Source: Lachnospiraceae bacterium
GTDB lineage: Bacteria; Bacillota; Clostridia; Lachnospirales; Lachnospiraceae
DNA: 36,895 nucleotides
Assembly (NCBI GenBank): GCA_024403235.1
Contig: JAKSSF010000022.1
Location: 1-36,895, forward strand
Direction: 5' to 3'
The notes beneath the pieces are model-generated. The model searched no databases. It was not told where the DNA came from and worked only from the letters and a program-made list of their open reading frames with translations. Of this stretch, positions 24,548 to 33,099 are shown in pieces. Both the position numbers and the translations under genes were made by a program. How positions within the stretch are numbered: position 1 is the stretch's first letter; each line of letters opens with the position of its first letter.

Positions 24548-25702
24548 ATGGAAATTTATTTAGACAATTCTGCCACTACTAGAGTCTATGACAGTGTGGT
24601 AGAACTTATGACAGATATGATGAAAAGAGAGTTTGGAAATCCCTCCAGTCTTCATAGAAAAGGCTCTCAGGCAGAAAGTTATGTGCGCTATGCGAAGCAG
24701 ACCATTGCCAAAAATCTAAAGGTAAATGAAAAAGAAATTTTCTTTACTTCAGGAGGAACAGAGTCTGACAACTTGGCTTTAATGGGCGCAGCCTTTGCCA
24801 ATGCCAGAGCAGGAAAACATCTGATTACAACCTGCATTGAGCATCCTGCTATTTTACAGACTATGGAGCATTTGCAGGAGTTGGGATACGAAGTGACCTA
24901 TTTGCCGGTGAATTCTATGGGACAGATTTTGCTGCAGGATTTGGAAAATGCACTTCGCACGGACACCATTTTGGTTTCCATTATGCATACCAATAATGAA
25001 ATCGGCTCTCTCCAGCCATTGGAAGAAGCGGCAGCTTCGGTGAAGCGTTATAATCCTAATATTGTAGTCCACACAGATGCTGTTCAAGGCTATGGAAAAT
25101 ATCGGATTTATCCAAAGAAAATGAATCTGGATATGGTTTCCGTCAGTGGTCACAAAATTCATGGTCCTAAAGGGGTAGGTTTTTTGTATGTCAATGAAAA
25201 AATCAAAATTCGACCCATTCTGTACGGAGGCGGTCAGCAAAGAGGACTTCGTTCCGGTACAGAAAATGTTCCCGGCATTGCAGGATTAGGAAGAGCAGTG
25301 GAAGAGATTTATCACAATCTGGATCAGGATGTGGAAGGAATTTTTTATTTAAAACAGAGATTTTTATCCGGTATCCAAACTATCCCGGATTGTAAAATCA
25401 ACGGCTATTTGGACGAAAGAAGTGCCCCTCATATTGCCAGCGTTTCTTTCCGTGGTATTCGTAGCGAAGTGTTGTTACATGCTTTGGAGGATAAAGGTAT
25501 TTATGTGTCTGCAGGCAGCGCTTGTTCTTCCCATAAGCCTACCGTTTCTGCCACCTTAAAAGCCATTGGTGTGGAACCGGATTTGCTGCAGTCTACCTTG
25601 CGTTTCAGCTTTTCTGTTTTCACTACAGTGGAGGAAATTGACTATACTTTGCAGAGCTTGTATGATATAATTCCTATGCTTCGCAGATATACAAGACATT
25701 AG
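24548..25702 (+). CDS. Cysteine desulfurase, NifS/IscS-like
   Basis: The 384-aa PLP enzyme has YLDNSATTRV at the N-terminus, VSVSGHKIHGPKGVGF with PLP Lys203, and VSAGSACSSHKPTVSA with the active Cys326. It takes sulfur from cysteine as a persulfide. It is 11 bp from thiI, matching the nifZ-thiI pair of Bacillus, so it most likely feeds ThiI for tRNA 4-thiouridine rather than general Fe-S assembly; that specificity is inference. GAAGGA precedes the ATG. Confidence 0.93.
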   Translation: MEIYLDNSATTRVYDSVVELMTDMMKREFGNPSSLHRKGSQAESYVRYAKQTIAKNLKVNEKEIFFTSGGTESDNLALMGAAFANARAGKHLITTCIEHPAILQTMEHLQELGYEVTYLPVNSMGQILLQDLENALRTDTILVSIMHTNNEIGSLQPLEEAAASVKRYNPNIVVHTDAVQGYGKYRIYPKKMNLDMVSVSGHKIHGPKGVGFLYVNEKIKIRPILYGGGQQRGLRSGTENVPGIAGLGRAVEEIYHNLDQDVEGIFYLKQRFLSGIQTIPDCKINGYLDERSAPHIASVSFRGIRSEVLLHALEDKGIYVSAGSACSSHKPTVSATLKAIGVEPDLLQSTLRFSFSVFTTVEEIDYTLQSLYDIIPMLRRYTRH

Positions 25703-25713
25703 AAGGAGTGTCC

Positions 25714-26907
25714 ATGTTACCAGCATTTTTGATAAAATATGCCGAAATCGGCGTAAAAGGAAAAAACAGATATTTATTTGAAGATGCCCTTGTTCAGCAG
25801 ATGAAATATGCCCTGAAACGATGTGAGGGAGAATTCGCCATTCGTAAAACACCCGGTAGAATTTACCTGGATGCTTTAACAGAATGTGATTTTGATGAAG
25901 TGGTAGAAAATCTCCAGACAGTGTTTGGAATTTCCGGCATCTGTCCTATGATCTATGTGGAAGATGAGGGATTTGAGAAGTTAAAGGAAACGGTAGTAAA
26001 GTATGTAAGGGATACCTATCCGGACCGAAACAAAACCTTTAAGATTATGGCAAGACGTGCCAGAAAAAATTATCCCTTAGATACCATGGAATTAAATGCT
26101 TCCTTGGGAGAAGCAGTGTTGGATGCTTTTCCGGAAATGACAGTGGATGTACACAATCCGGACATTTATTTGTATGTAGAAATTCGTGAAAAAATTTATT
26201 TGTATTCTGAAATTATTCCGGGACCCGGTGGAATGCCTGTAGGCACCAATGGTAAAGCTATGCTGCTGTTATCCGGTGGTATTGATTCGCCGGTAGCCGG
26301 TTATATGATTAGTAAACGAGGGGTAAAAATTGATGCAGTGTATTTCCATGCACCCCCTTATACCAGTGATAGAGCGAAACAAAAGGTAATTGATTTAGCC
26401 AGACAGGTTTCTAAATATAGTGGTCCAATTTATCTCCATATTATTAATTTTACAGATATTCAGTTGGCAATTTATGAAAAATGCCCCCATGAGGAATTGA
26501 CCATTATTATGCGTCGTTACATGATGAAAATTGCAGAAACCATTGCCAAAGAAACAGAATGTTTAGGTCTGATTACAGGAGAAAGTATTGGTCAGGTAGC
26601 TTCCCAGACCATGCACTCTTTATATGCCACCAATGAAGTATGTACTATTCCGGTTTACAGGCCTTGTATTGGATTGGATAAGCAGGAAATTGTAGAAATT
26701 TCAGAGAAGATTCATACCTATGAAACTTCTATTCTTCCTTTTGAAGATTGCTGTACGATTTTTGTGGCAAAGCACCCTGTAACCAAACCTAATTTGGAAT
26801 ATATCAAACGACATGAAGAGAATTTGAAGGATGTAATTGATGGTTTGATGGAGACAGCCCTGTCTACCAGAGAAACTATTGTAGTAAGATGTGAAGACAG
26901 TGTATAG
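25714..26907 (+). CDS. thiI: tRNA sulfurtransferase ThiI
   Basis: The 397-aa product has the ferredoxin-like and THUMP domains (about 1-165) and a PP-loop ATPase with LLLSGGIDSPVAGYM. It makes 4-thiouridine at tRNA position 8 and can supply sulfur for the thiamine thiazole. There is no C-terminal rhodanese domain, so sulfur must come directly from the adjacent desulfurase, as in Bacillus. ATG 25714 with AAGGAG at the right distance is preferred over the in-frame GTG at 25708. Confidence 0.95.
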   Translation: MLPAFLIKYAEIGVKGKNRYLFEDALVQQMKYALKRCEGEFAIRKTPGRIYLDALTECDFDEVVENLQTVFGISGICPMIYVEDEGFEKLKETVVKYVRDTYPDRNKTFKIMARRARKNYPLDTMELNASLGEAVLDAFPEMTVDVHNPDIYLYVEIREKIYLYSEIIPGPGGMPVGTNGKAMLLLSGGIDSPVAGYMISKRGVKIDAVYFHAPPYTSDRAKQKVIDLARQVSKYSGPIYLHIINFTDIQLAIYEKCPHEELTIIMRRYMMKIAETIAKETECLGLITGESIGQVASQTMHSLYATNEVCTIPVYRPCIGLDKQEIVEISEKIHTYETSILPFEDCCTIFVAKHPVTKPNLEYIKRHEENLKDVIDGLMETALSTRETIVVRCEDSV

Positions 26908-26920
26908 TTTTTAAGAAAGA

Positions 26921-26952
26921 AAAAAGTCCTTGATTTTCATCAAGGACTTTTT
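26921..26952. terminator. Bidirectional terminator, thiI and HPr-like gene
   Basis: AAAAAGTCCTTGAT and its exact complement form a 14-bp stem with loop TTTC, between convergent genes. Confidence 0.95.
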
Positions 26953-26975
26953 CATCTTATATATTCTAAGTTAGA

Positions 26976-27206
26976 TTAAATCATATAAGGTTTTAATGCT
27001 TCTAAAACTGCCTCTGCATTTTCTTCAACATGAATATTCAAGTCAATAGGTTTTGATAAATCTAAACTGAAGATACCCATGATAGATTTTGCGTCGATAA
27101 CATATCTTCCAGAAACTAAATCAAAATCACAATCGAATTTTGTAATATCATTTACAAATGATTTAACCTTGTCGATAGAATTTAAAGAAATCTGAATTGT
27201 CTGCAT
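26976..27206 (-). CDS. HPr-like protein lacking the phospho-histidine
   Basis: The 76-aa product MQTIQISLNSIDKVKSFVND... has the HPr fold and the regulatory segment KSIMGIFSL, with Ser41 equivalent to Ser46 of HPr. The usual N-terminal active-site His is absent: that region reads NSIDKVKSF, and the only His is 59. It therefore cannot carry sugar-PTS phosphate, but could be modified by HPr kinase, like Bacillus Crh. AGGAGG precedes the ATG. It is divergent from mtaB, with the second palindrome in the shared 117-bp region. Confidence 0.85.
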   Translation of the reverse strand: MQTIQISLNSIDKVKSFVNDITKFDCDFDLVSGRYVIDAKSIMGIFSLDLSKPIDLNIHVEENAEAVLEALKPYMI

Positions 27207-27278
27207 CGCAATTACCTCCTTTTGTTTTCAAACCTTCTTTCATTATAGTAATGTGATGTAGTTGAAAAGTCAAGCACT

Positions 27279-27307
27279 GTCCCAAGTTTTCGTATAAAAC
27301 TTAGGAC
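27279..27307. promoter_or_regulatory. Palindrome upstream of mtaB, sister of the prmA element
   Basis: GTCCCAAGTTTT (27279-27290), centre CGTAT, AAAACTTAGGAC (27296-27307): 12-bp arms with one mismatch. It ends 16 nt before the mtaB ATG. The CAAGTTTT-N5-AAAACTT core is shared with the prmA element. Confidence 0.75.
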
Positions 27308-27323
27308 ATTAAAAGGAGCCCTT

Positions 27324-28724
27324 ATGCCAAAAGTAGCCTTTCATAATTTAGGTTGTAAAGTAAATGCCTATGAAATAGAAGTCATGCAGCAACTACTGCA
27401 GGAAATGGGATACGACCTGATGCCCTTTGAAGAGGGGGCAGATGTGTATGTCATCAACACCTGTAGTGTGACCAATATTGCAGACAGGAAAAGTCGCCAA
27501 ATGCTACATAAAGCAAAAAAGATGAACCCCGACGCGGTAGTGGTTGCAGTGGGCTGTTATGTGCAAACCGGCTTGGAGCAGGTAGAACTGGATCCGGATA
27601 TTGATTTGGCTATTGGCAATAATAAAAAGGCAGAAATTGGAGAGATACTGAAAGCCTTTTTGATGGAACGAGAAGGTAAAGCAGCGCAAAAAGAGTCTTT
27701 TAAGAAAAGTGAGGTTTTGGATATTAACCACACCTCCTGGTACGAAGAAATGCAGTTAAAGCAAACTGCAGAGCACACCAGAGCCTATATCAAAATCCAG
27801 GATGGCTGCAACCAGTTTTGCTCTTATTGCATTATCCCTTACGCCAGAGGCAGGGTGCGTAGCCGCAAGGAGGAAGACGTGCTGGAAGAGATTACAAATC
27901 TGGTACAAAAAGGCTTCAAAGAGGTGGTCATTACAGGGATTCATCTGAGTAGCTACGGTCTGGATTTCTTGGAAAAAGAGTCTAAAGAGGGAGACTATTT
28001 GGGCTCCGCGGCAGCCAGAAAACTGGTGTATGAAAAAGAATATCTGTTGCATTTATTAGAAAAAATGGATGCTATAGAAGGCTTACAACGAATTCGAATT
28101 GGCTCCTTGGAACCCCGTATTATTACAGAAAAATTTGTCACAGGCTTACAACAGTTGAAACACCTTTGTCCCCATTTCCACTTGTCCTTACAAAGTGGTT
28201 GCGATGCAACCTTACAGCGGATGAATCGTCATTACAGTGCTGCAGAGTATCAGGATAAAGTCAAAATTCTGCGGGAATTTTTCCCCAAAGCAGCCATTAC
28301 TACAGATGTGATAGTAGGCTTTCCGGGAGAAACAGAAGAGGAATTTGCAATCAGCAAAGCCTTTTTGGAGCAGGTACAATTTTATGAAGCCCATATTTTT
28401 AAGTATTCCAAGCGACAGGGAACGGTGGCAGCAGCCAGAAAGGATCAGATTCCGGAAAAAGAAAAAACGAAACGAAGCAGTATACTTTTGGAGCTGACAA
28501 AAGAACAGTCAATTGCCTACAGAGAAAGCTTTTTAGGAAAAGAAGTAGAAGTTCTGATAGAAGAGGAAAAAGAAATCGATGAGAAAGTATATCAGGTTGG
28601 TTTTACACCTCATTATGTGAAGGCTGCGGTGGAAAAAACTGTAGAAAGTAATCAGATTATACGAGGAAAGGCAGAAAAACTTCTGGCAGGGGAATATTTA
28701 CTTTTAGAAGTAAATGGTTTATGA
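27324..28724 (+). CDS. mtaB: tRNA t6A37 methylthiotransferase MtaB
   Basis: The 466-aa radical-SAM enzyme has the MTTase N-terminal cysteines (Cys11 in NLGCKVN, Cys47 in NTCSVT, Cys78 in VGCYVQ), the radical-SAM triad Cys162, Cys166 and Cys169 (DGCNQFCSYC), and a C-terminal TRAM-like domain. It converts t6A to ms2t6A at position 37 of tRNAs, as YqeV of Bacillus. AAAAGGAG precedes the ATG. The next gene, ireB, is on the same strand 42 bp on. Confidence 0.95.
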   Translation: MPKVAFHNLGCKVNAYEIEVMQQLLQEMGYDLMPFEEGADVYVINTCSVTNIADRKSRQMLHKAKKMNPDAVVVAVGCYVQTGLEQVELDPDIDLAIGNNKKAEIGEILKAFLMEREGKAAQKESFKKSEVLDINHTSWYEEMQLKQTAEHTRAYIKIQDGCNQFCSYCIIPYARGRVRSRKEEDVLEEITNLVQKGFKEVVITGIHLSSYGLDFLEKESKEGDYLGSAAARKLVYEKEYLLHLLEKMDAIEGLQRIRIGSLEPRIITEKFVTGLQQLKHLCPHFHLSLQSGCDATLQRMNRHYSAAEYQDKVKILREFFPKAAITTDVIVGFPGETEEEFAISKAFLEQVQFYEAHIFKYSKRQGTVAAARKDQIPEKEKTKRSSILLELTKEQSIAYRESFLGKEVEVLIEEEKEIDEKVYQVGFTPHYVKAAVEKTVESNQIIRGKAEKLLAGEYLLLEVNGL

Positions 28725-28766
28725 TAAAAGCGATACTTTGGACATATTTGCAAAGCGAGGAAAACA

Positions 28767-29030
28767 ATGCAGGACTTAGGAAATACACAATATTTTAAAG
28801 TAGAAGTAGATCAGGAAAATGAAGTAAAAAATATATTGGAGCAGGTGTATGAAGCACTATCCGAAAAAGGCTACAATCCGGTGAATCAGATTGTAGGGTA
28901 TATTATGTCCGGTGATCCGACTTACATTACCAGTTATAAAAATGCCAGAAGTCTGATTATGCGTGTAGAAAGAGACGAACTGGTAGAGGAAATGTTTAAA
29001 GACTATATTAAGAGTCACGAGTGGGAGTAA
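28767..29030 (+). CDS. ireB: IreB family regulatory phosphoprotein (UPF0297)
   Basis: The 87-aa product contains [20 protein letters not shown] and [19 protein letters not shown], diagnostic of UPF0297. In Enterococcus, IreB is a substrate of the Ser/Thr kinase IreK and affects cephalosporin resistance; the role here is inferred. It is three bases from ruvX, the conserved yrzL-yrrK-yrzB order of Firmicutes. Confidence 0.92.
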   Translation: MQDLGNTQYFKVEVDQENEVKNILEQVYEALSEKGYNPVNQIVGYIMSGDPTYITSYKNARSLIMRVERDELVEEMFKDYIKSHEWE

Positions 29031-29033
29031 GCG

Positions 29034-29465
29034 ATGCGTATTATGGGATTGGACTTTGGGTCCAAAACTGTGGGTGTAGCAATTAGTGATAGCCTGCTGA
29101 TTACAGCCCAGGGAATAGAGATTATTCGCCGTAAGGAAGAAAATAAATTGCGCCAGACCTTGGCACGCATTGAAGCCTTGATTGAAGAATATGAGGTGGA
29201 AGAGATTGTCCTTGGATATCCCAAAAATATGAATGATACTTTGGGAGAGCGAGTAGAAAAAACAGATAGTTTTCGAGAAAGTCTGGAGAGAAGAACCGGG
29301 TTACCGGTCCATTTATGGGATGAGCGTTTGACCACGGTTGCTGCCGATAAAGCTATGATGGAAGCCGGTATCAGACGAGAAAACAGAAAAGACCATGTAG
29401 ATAAAATTGCCGCAATTTTTATTCTGCAGGGTTATTTGGATTATAGAAAGATGCAACAATCATGA
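29034..29465 (+). CDS. ruvX: RuvX/YqgF RNase H-fold nuclease
   Basis: The 143-aa product has [42 protein letters not shown] and [16 protein letters not shown], the full YqgF set. The family is described as a pre-16S rRNA processing nuclease and as a putative Holliday junction resolvase. Its TGA stop overlaps the ATG of the next gene (ATGA). Confidence 0.95.
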   Translation: MRIMGLDFGSKTVGVAISDSLLITAQGIEIIRRKEENKLRQTLARIEALIEEYEVEEIVLGYPKNMNDTLGERVEKTDSFRESLERRTGLPVHLWDERLTTVAADKAMMEAGIRRENRKDHVDKIAAIFILQGYLDYRKMQQS

Positions 29466-29722
29466 AATTAGAAAAGATTACATTTTGCCCCGAAGGAGAA
29501 GAGGCAGTCGATTTTTTTGTATTGGAACAAACCCGCATTGCAGGGGTCAATTATATATTGGTTACTGATGTAGAAGAAGGGGACGGAGATGCTTTGATTT
29601 TGAAGGACCTTTCTAAGGACGATGAAAAAGAAAGCCTATATACCATTGTTTCTGATGACAAGGAATTGGAAGCAGTAGCAGGTGTATTTGCGGATTTACT
29701 GGATGACATTAAATTTGTGTAA
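29462..29722 (+). CDS. DUF1292 family protein
   Basis: The 86-aa acidic product begins [20 protein letters not shown] and resembles YrzB/DUF1292. Function is unknown. It is translationally coupled to ruvX by a 4-base overlap and completes the conserved ireB-ruvX-DUF1292 cluster. Confidence 0.88.
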   Translation: MKLEKITFCPEGEEAVDFFVLEQTRIAGVNYILVTDVEEGDGDALILKDLSKDDEKESLYTIVSDDKELEAVAGVFADLLDDIKFV

Positions 29723-29826
29723 TGCAAATAAAGATACAAGAGGTAGAAAACTACTTCAAAAAGAAATGGTAATCGTATAGAAATATGGGCGTGAAACGAT
29801 TACAGACAAAGAAATGGAGGGAAAGT

Positions 29827-31497
29827 TTGAAAAATAGAAATGAAAAGAATATTGGCTCCAAACTGAAAATCATCCCTTTGGGTGGTTTGGAACAGATTGG
29901 AATGAACATTACAGCCTTTCAGTATGAAGACTGTATTGTTGTGGTGGATTGCGGTCTGAGTTTTCCGGATGATGATATGTTAGGAATTGATTTGGTTATT
30001 CCGGATATCACTTACTTGCTGGAAAATGCAGATAAGGTAAAAGGCTTTGTCATTACCCATGGTCACGAGGACCATATTGGAGCATTGCCTTATATCCTGA
30101 AACAGTTAAATGTGCCGGTGTATGCAACCCGCTTAACTATGGGATTAATCGAAAATAAATTAAAAGAACACAATTTGACTAATCAGATTAAAACCAAAGT
30201 TGTAAAATTTGGGCAGTCTATTAATCTGGGCTGCATGCGTGTGGAATTTATCAAAACCAATCACAGCATCGTGGACGCGGCAGCATTGGCAATATATTCT
30301 CCTGCCGGAGTGGTGGTTCATACCGGAGATTTTAAGGTGGACTATACTCCTGTATTTGGTGACGCTATTGATTTACAGCGCTTTGCAGAACTGGGGAAAA
30401 AAGGTGTGTTGGCTTTAATGTGTGATAGTACCAACGCAGAAAGACCCGGGTTTACCCAGTCGGAAAAAACGCTGGGACATATTTTTGATACCATTTTTGC
30501 GGAGCATAAAAATACCAGAATTATTATTGCTACCTTTGCTTCCAATGTAGACAGAGTGCAGCAAATTATTAATTCTGCATATAAATATGATCGTAAGGTT
30601 GTTCTGGAAGGTCGAAGCATGGTGAATGTAATTGAAACTGCTTCCAACTTGGGCTGTTTGGATATTCCGGACAATACCTTGATTCCCATAGAACAGTTGA
30701 AAAATTATCCGGATGAAAAAACGGTTATTATTACAACAGGAAGCCAGGGAGAAAGTATGGCTGCTTTAAGCCGTATGGCTGGAAATATTCACAAAAAGAT
30801 TTCCATTAACCCGAATGATACCATTATTTTTTCTTCCAATCCCATTCCGGGTAATGAAAAGGCGGTTACCAAGGTAATCAATGAATTATCCAGAAAAGGA
30901 GCAGAGGTTATTTTCCAGGATGCTCATGTATCCGGTCATGCCTGCCAGGAGGAAATTAAACTAATTTACTCCTTGGTAAAACCCCAATATGCTATCCCGG
31001 TGCATGGAGAATATAAGCATTTAAAGGCCCAGGAAAAATTGGCTACAGAACTGGGAATGGACAAAGAAAATATCTTTATTTTATCTTCCGGTGAAGTATT
31101 GGAATTGGATGAACGCAGTGCTGCTGTTACAGGAAAAGTACCGGTGGGAGATATTCTGGTAGACGGCCTTGGGGTAGGAGATGTAGGAAACATTGTATTG
31201 CGAGATCGTCAACATTTGGCGGAAGATGGCATTATGATTGTGGTGCTGGCGTTAGATGATTCCGGTTTGGTATCCGGCCCGGATATTGTTTCCCGTGGCT
31301 TTGTCTATGTAAGAGAATCCGATGAACTGATGGAAGAAGCCAGAGAATTATTGTATGATACAGTGGAAAATTGTTTAGACCGAGGAATTTCTGATTGGGG
31401 AAAAATCAAATCCAGCATCAAGGATTCTTTGGGAGATTATGTTTGGAAAAAAACAAAACGTCGTCCTATGATTTTACCCATTATTTTGGAAGTCTAA
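29827..31497 (+). CDS. rnjA: Ribonuclease J
   Basis: The product has the metallo-beta-lactamase/beta-CASP layout: IIPLGGLEQIGMN, THGHEDHIGALP (zinc site), VHTGDFKVDYTP, the beta-CASP domain, and GHACQEEIKL with PVHGEYKHL near 380-400. RNase J is the main 5'-3' exonuclease and an endonuclease of Firmicute mRNA decay and rRNA maturation. The frame is open from ATG 29785, but GGAGG at 29816-29820 points to TTG 29827, giving 556 aa, nearly the 555 of Bacillus RNase J1. The ATG has no Shine-Dalgarno. Confidence 0.93.
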   Translation: MKNRNEKNIGSKLKIIPLGGLEQIGMNITAFQYEDCIVVVDCGLSFPDDDMLGIDLVIPDITYLLENADKVKGFVITHGHEDHIGALPYILKQLNVPVYATRLTMGLIENKLKEHNLTNQIKTKVVKFGQSINLGCMRVEFIKTNHSIVDAAALAIYSPAGVVVHTGDFKVDYTPVFGDAIDLQRFAELGKKGVLALMCDSTNAERPGFTQSEKTLGHIFDTIFAEHKNTRIIIATFASNVDRVQQIINSAYKYDRKVVLEGRSMVNVIETASNLGCLDIPDNTLIPIEQLKNYPDEKTVIITTGSQGESMAALSRMAGNIHKKISINPNDTIIFSSNPIPGNEKAVTKVINELSRKGAEVIFQDAHVSGHACQEEIKLIYSLVKPQYAIPVHGEYKHLKAQEKLATELGMDKENIFILSSGEVLELDERSAAVTGKVPVGDILVDGLGVGDVGNIVLRDRQHLAEDGIMIVVLALDDSGLVSGPDIVSRGFVYVRESDELMEEARELLYDTVENCLDRGISDWGKIKSSIKDSLGDYVWKKTKRRPMILPIILEV

Positions 31498-31528
31498 AAA
31501 AGGATGAGAAAGGCTTGTGTGGTTTGGC

Positions 31529-31867
31529 ATGAAAGAGATTCAAAAAGCAATAGACACTTTTGTTAAGGCAATCAAAAATTCAGATGTGTATCGGGAATAT
31601 GTGCATCAAAAAGAAAGCGTTAGACAGGTTCCGGGGTTAAAAGAAAAAATTGATGAATACCGTAAGAAGAATTATGAGTTCCAAAGTTATGAAGGGGACG
31701 ATCTGTTTGAAAAGGTAGACGAACTGGAAGAAGAGATGGACGAACTCAAAGAAGATCCCTTAGTGCGTGCTTATTTGGCAGCAGAATTAGAGGTTTGTCG
31801 CATGGTGCAAACCATTAATGTTTCCATTGCAGAGGCAGTGGATATTGATATTGATTTACAGCAGTAA
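31529..31867 (+). CDS. YlbF/YmcA family regulator
   Basis: The 112-aa helical product MKEIQKAIDTFVKAIKNSDV... with a central acidic coiled coil fits the YlbF/YmcA (Com_YlbF) family. In Bacillus these proteins form the Y-complex with YaaT, which guides RNase Y in mRNA maturation, a good fit next to rnjA. Start is uncertain: similarity suggests ATG 31529, whereas the AAAGG at 31509 is nearer an in-frame GTG at 31517. Confidence 0.8.
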   Translation: MKEIQKAIDTFVKAIKNSDVYREYVHQKESVRQVPGLKEKIDEYRKKNYEFQSYEGDDLFEKVDELEEEMDELKEDPLVRAYLAAELEVCRMVQTINVSIAEAVDIDIDLQQ

Positions 31868-31897
31868 TAGGAAAGGTTCCAAAGGTGGAGGAAGAGT

Positions 31898-32443
31898 ATG
31901 AATTCCAAGGAGATTGTGCTGTCCGTTTTTTCTACAGCATTTAAGTTAATTTTGACCGTGGTTGTGATTATGCTGATTTATAAAGGCTCTATTACAGCCT
32001 ATGAATATGGCAATCGTATTTTTACGGAAACTCCCGTTTCAGAAGGAGACGGTGTGGTGATTCCTGTAGCCATAGAGTTTGGTGACAATGCCTATTCTAT
32101 CGGACAGAAACTGGAAAATAAGGGTTTGATCCGGGATGCAAAATTATTTTATTTGCAGGAACTTCTATCAGAACATCGTGGAGAGGAGCAGCCCGGTACT
32201 TATGCATTAAGTACTTCTATGACAGCCAACGAAATGATTACTATTTTGGCTGGAGAAAGTCTTCCGGAAAAAGAGCAGAATTCTATGCCCAAAATCCAGT
32301 CCACTGTGATAGGCAGTGAACCCACAGAACCTCAAACGACAGAGGTGGGAAGTGAACCTGTGCCTTCCCAGTCCACTACCGTGGGAGCGGAATCAAAAGG
32401 CTCCGAGATTACTATTATTGGAAGCCAATCCGGAGGAAACTGA
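31898..32443 (+). CDS. MltG-like membrane protein, LysM-like N-domain only
   Basis: The 181-aa product has one N-terminal membrane segment (about 10-29), then VAIEFGDNAYSIGQKLENKG and GTYALSTSMTANEMITILAG, the LysM-like domain found at the start of the MltG lytic transglycosylase. The catalytic YceG domain is missing. A low-complexity Ser/Thr/Glu tail follows with three related GSEP/GAES-type repeats. The next gene starts after two bases, so the shortness is not a recent frameshift. It occupies the usual mltG place before trmR. It may bind peptidoglycan without cutting. Confidence 0.8.
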   Translation: MNSKEIVLSVFSTAFKLILTVVVIMLIYKGSITAYEYGNRIFTETPVSEGDGVVIPVAIEFGDNAYSIGQKLENKGLIRDAKLFYLQELLSEHRGEEQPGTYALSTSMTANEMITILAGESLPEKEQNSMPKIQSTVIGSEPTEPQTTEVGSEPVPSQSTTVGAESKGSEITIIGSQSGGN

Positions 32444-32445
32444 CA

Positions 32446-33099
32446 ATGATTGTAGAGGAGAGAATGCGCTCTTTTTTGCATTCTTTAGATGAAGGTACAC
32501 CCAGAAACTTACAGGAAATAGAGAAATTTGCATTGGAAACAGAAGTACCTATTATTCGGCCGGAAATGCAAAGTCTGTTACAGACTTTATTTGCCATTCA
32601 CCAGCCTAAATCCATTTTGGAAGTAGGTACCGCAATTGGTTTTTCAGCCCTTTTGATGCGACAGTTTGCACCGGAAGGCTGCCGGATTACCACCATAGAA
32701 AAATATGAAAAACGAATTCCTATTGCCAAGGAAAATTTTGAAAAATTGGGCAGGGAACAGATTACATTGATAGAGGGGGATGCGATAGAGGTGTTACAAA
32801 CTCTGGAGACTCCCTTTGATTTTATATTTATGGATGCTGCAAAGGGACAGTACATTCATTTTTTACCGGAGGTACTTCGGCTTTTGAATCCAGGTGGATT
32901 GTTAGTGTCGGATAATGTTTTGCAGGATGGAGATATTGTAGAATCCCGTTTTGCGGTAACCAGAAGAAATCGCACCATTCATGGAAGAATGCGAGAATAT
33001 TTACATACACTGAAGCATCACGAGGAATTAACGACCACTATTTTGCCCCTTGGAGATGGTGTGGCAATCAGTGTAAAGAGGAAAATAGTACATGACTAG
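32446..33099 (+). CDS. trmR: tRNA 5-hydroxyuridine methyltransferase (class I O-methyltransferase)
   Basis: The 217-aa product has the SAM loop SILEVGTAIGFSALLM, the metal/substrate motif FIFMDAAKGQYIHFLP, and NPGGLLVSDNVLQDGD, typical of the cation-dependent YrrM/TrmR group. TrmR methylates ho5U34 to mo5U34 in tRNAs. The next gene, overlapping by 8 bp, encodes the U32 family protein thought to make ho5U, so the assignment is supported by context. GGAGG lies within the end of the preceding gene. Confidence 0.88.
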   Translation: MIVEERMRSFLHSLDEGTPRNLQEIEKFALETEVPIIRPEMQSLLQTLFAIHQPKSILEVGTAIGFSALLMRQFAPEGCRITTIEKYEKRIPIAKENFEKLGREQITLIEGDAIEVLQTLETPFDFIFMDAAKGQYIHFLPEVLRLLNPGGLLVSDNVLQDGDIVESRFAVTRRNRTIHGRMREYLHTLKHHEELTTTILPLGDGVAISVKRKIVHD

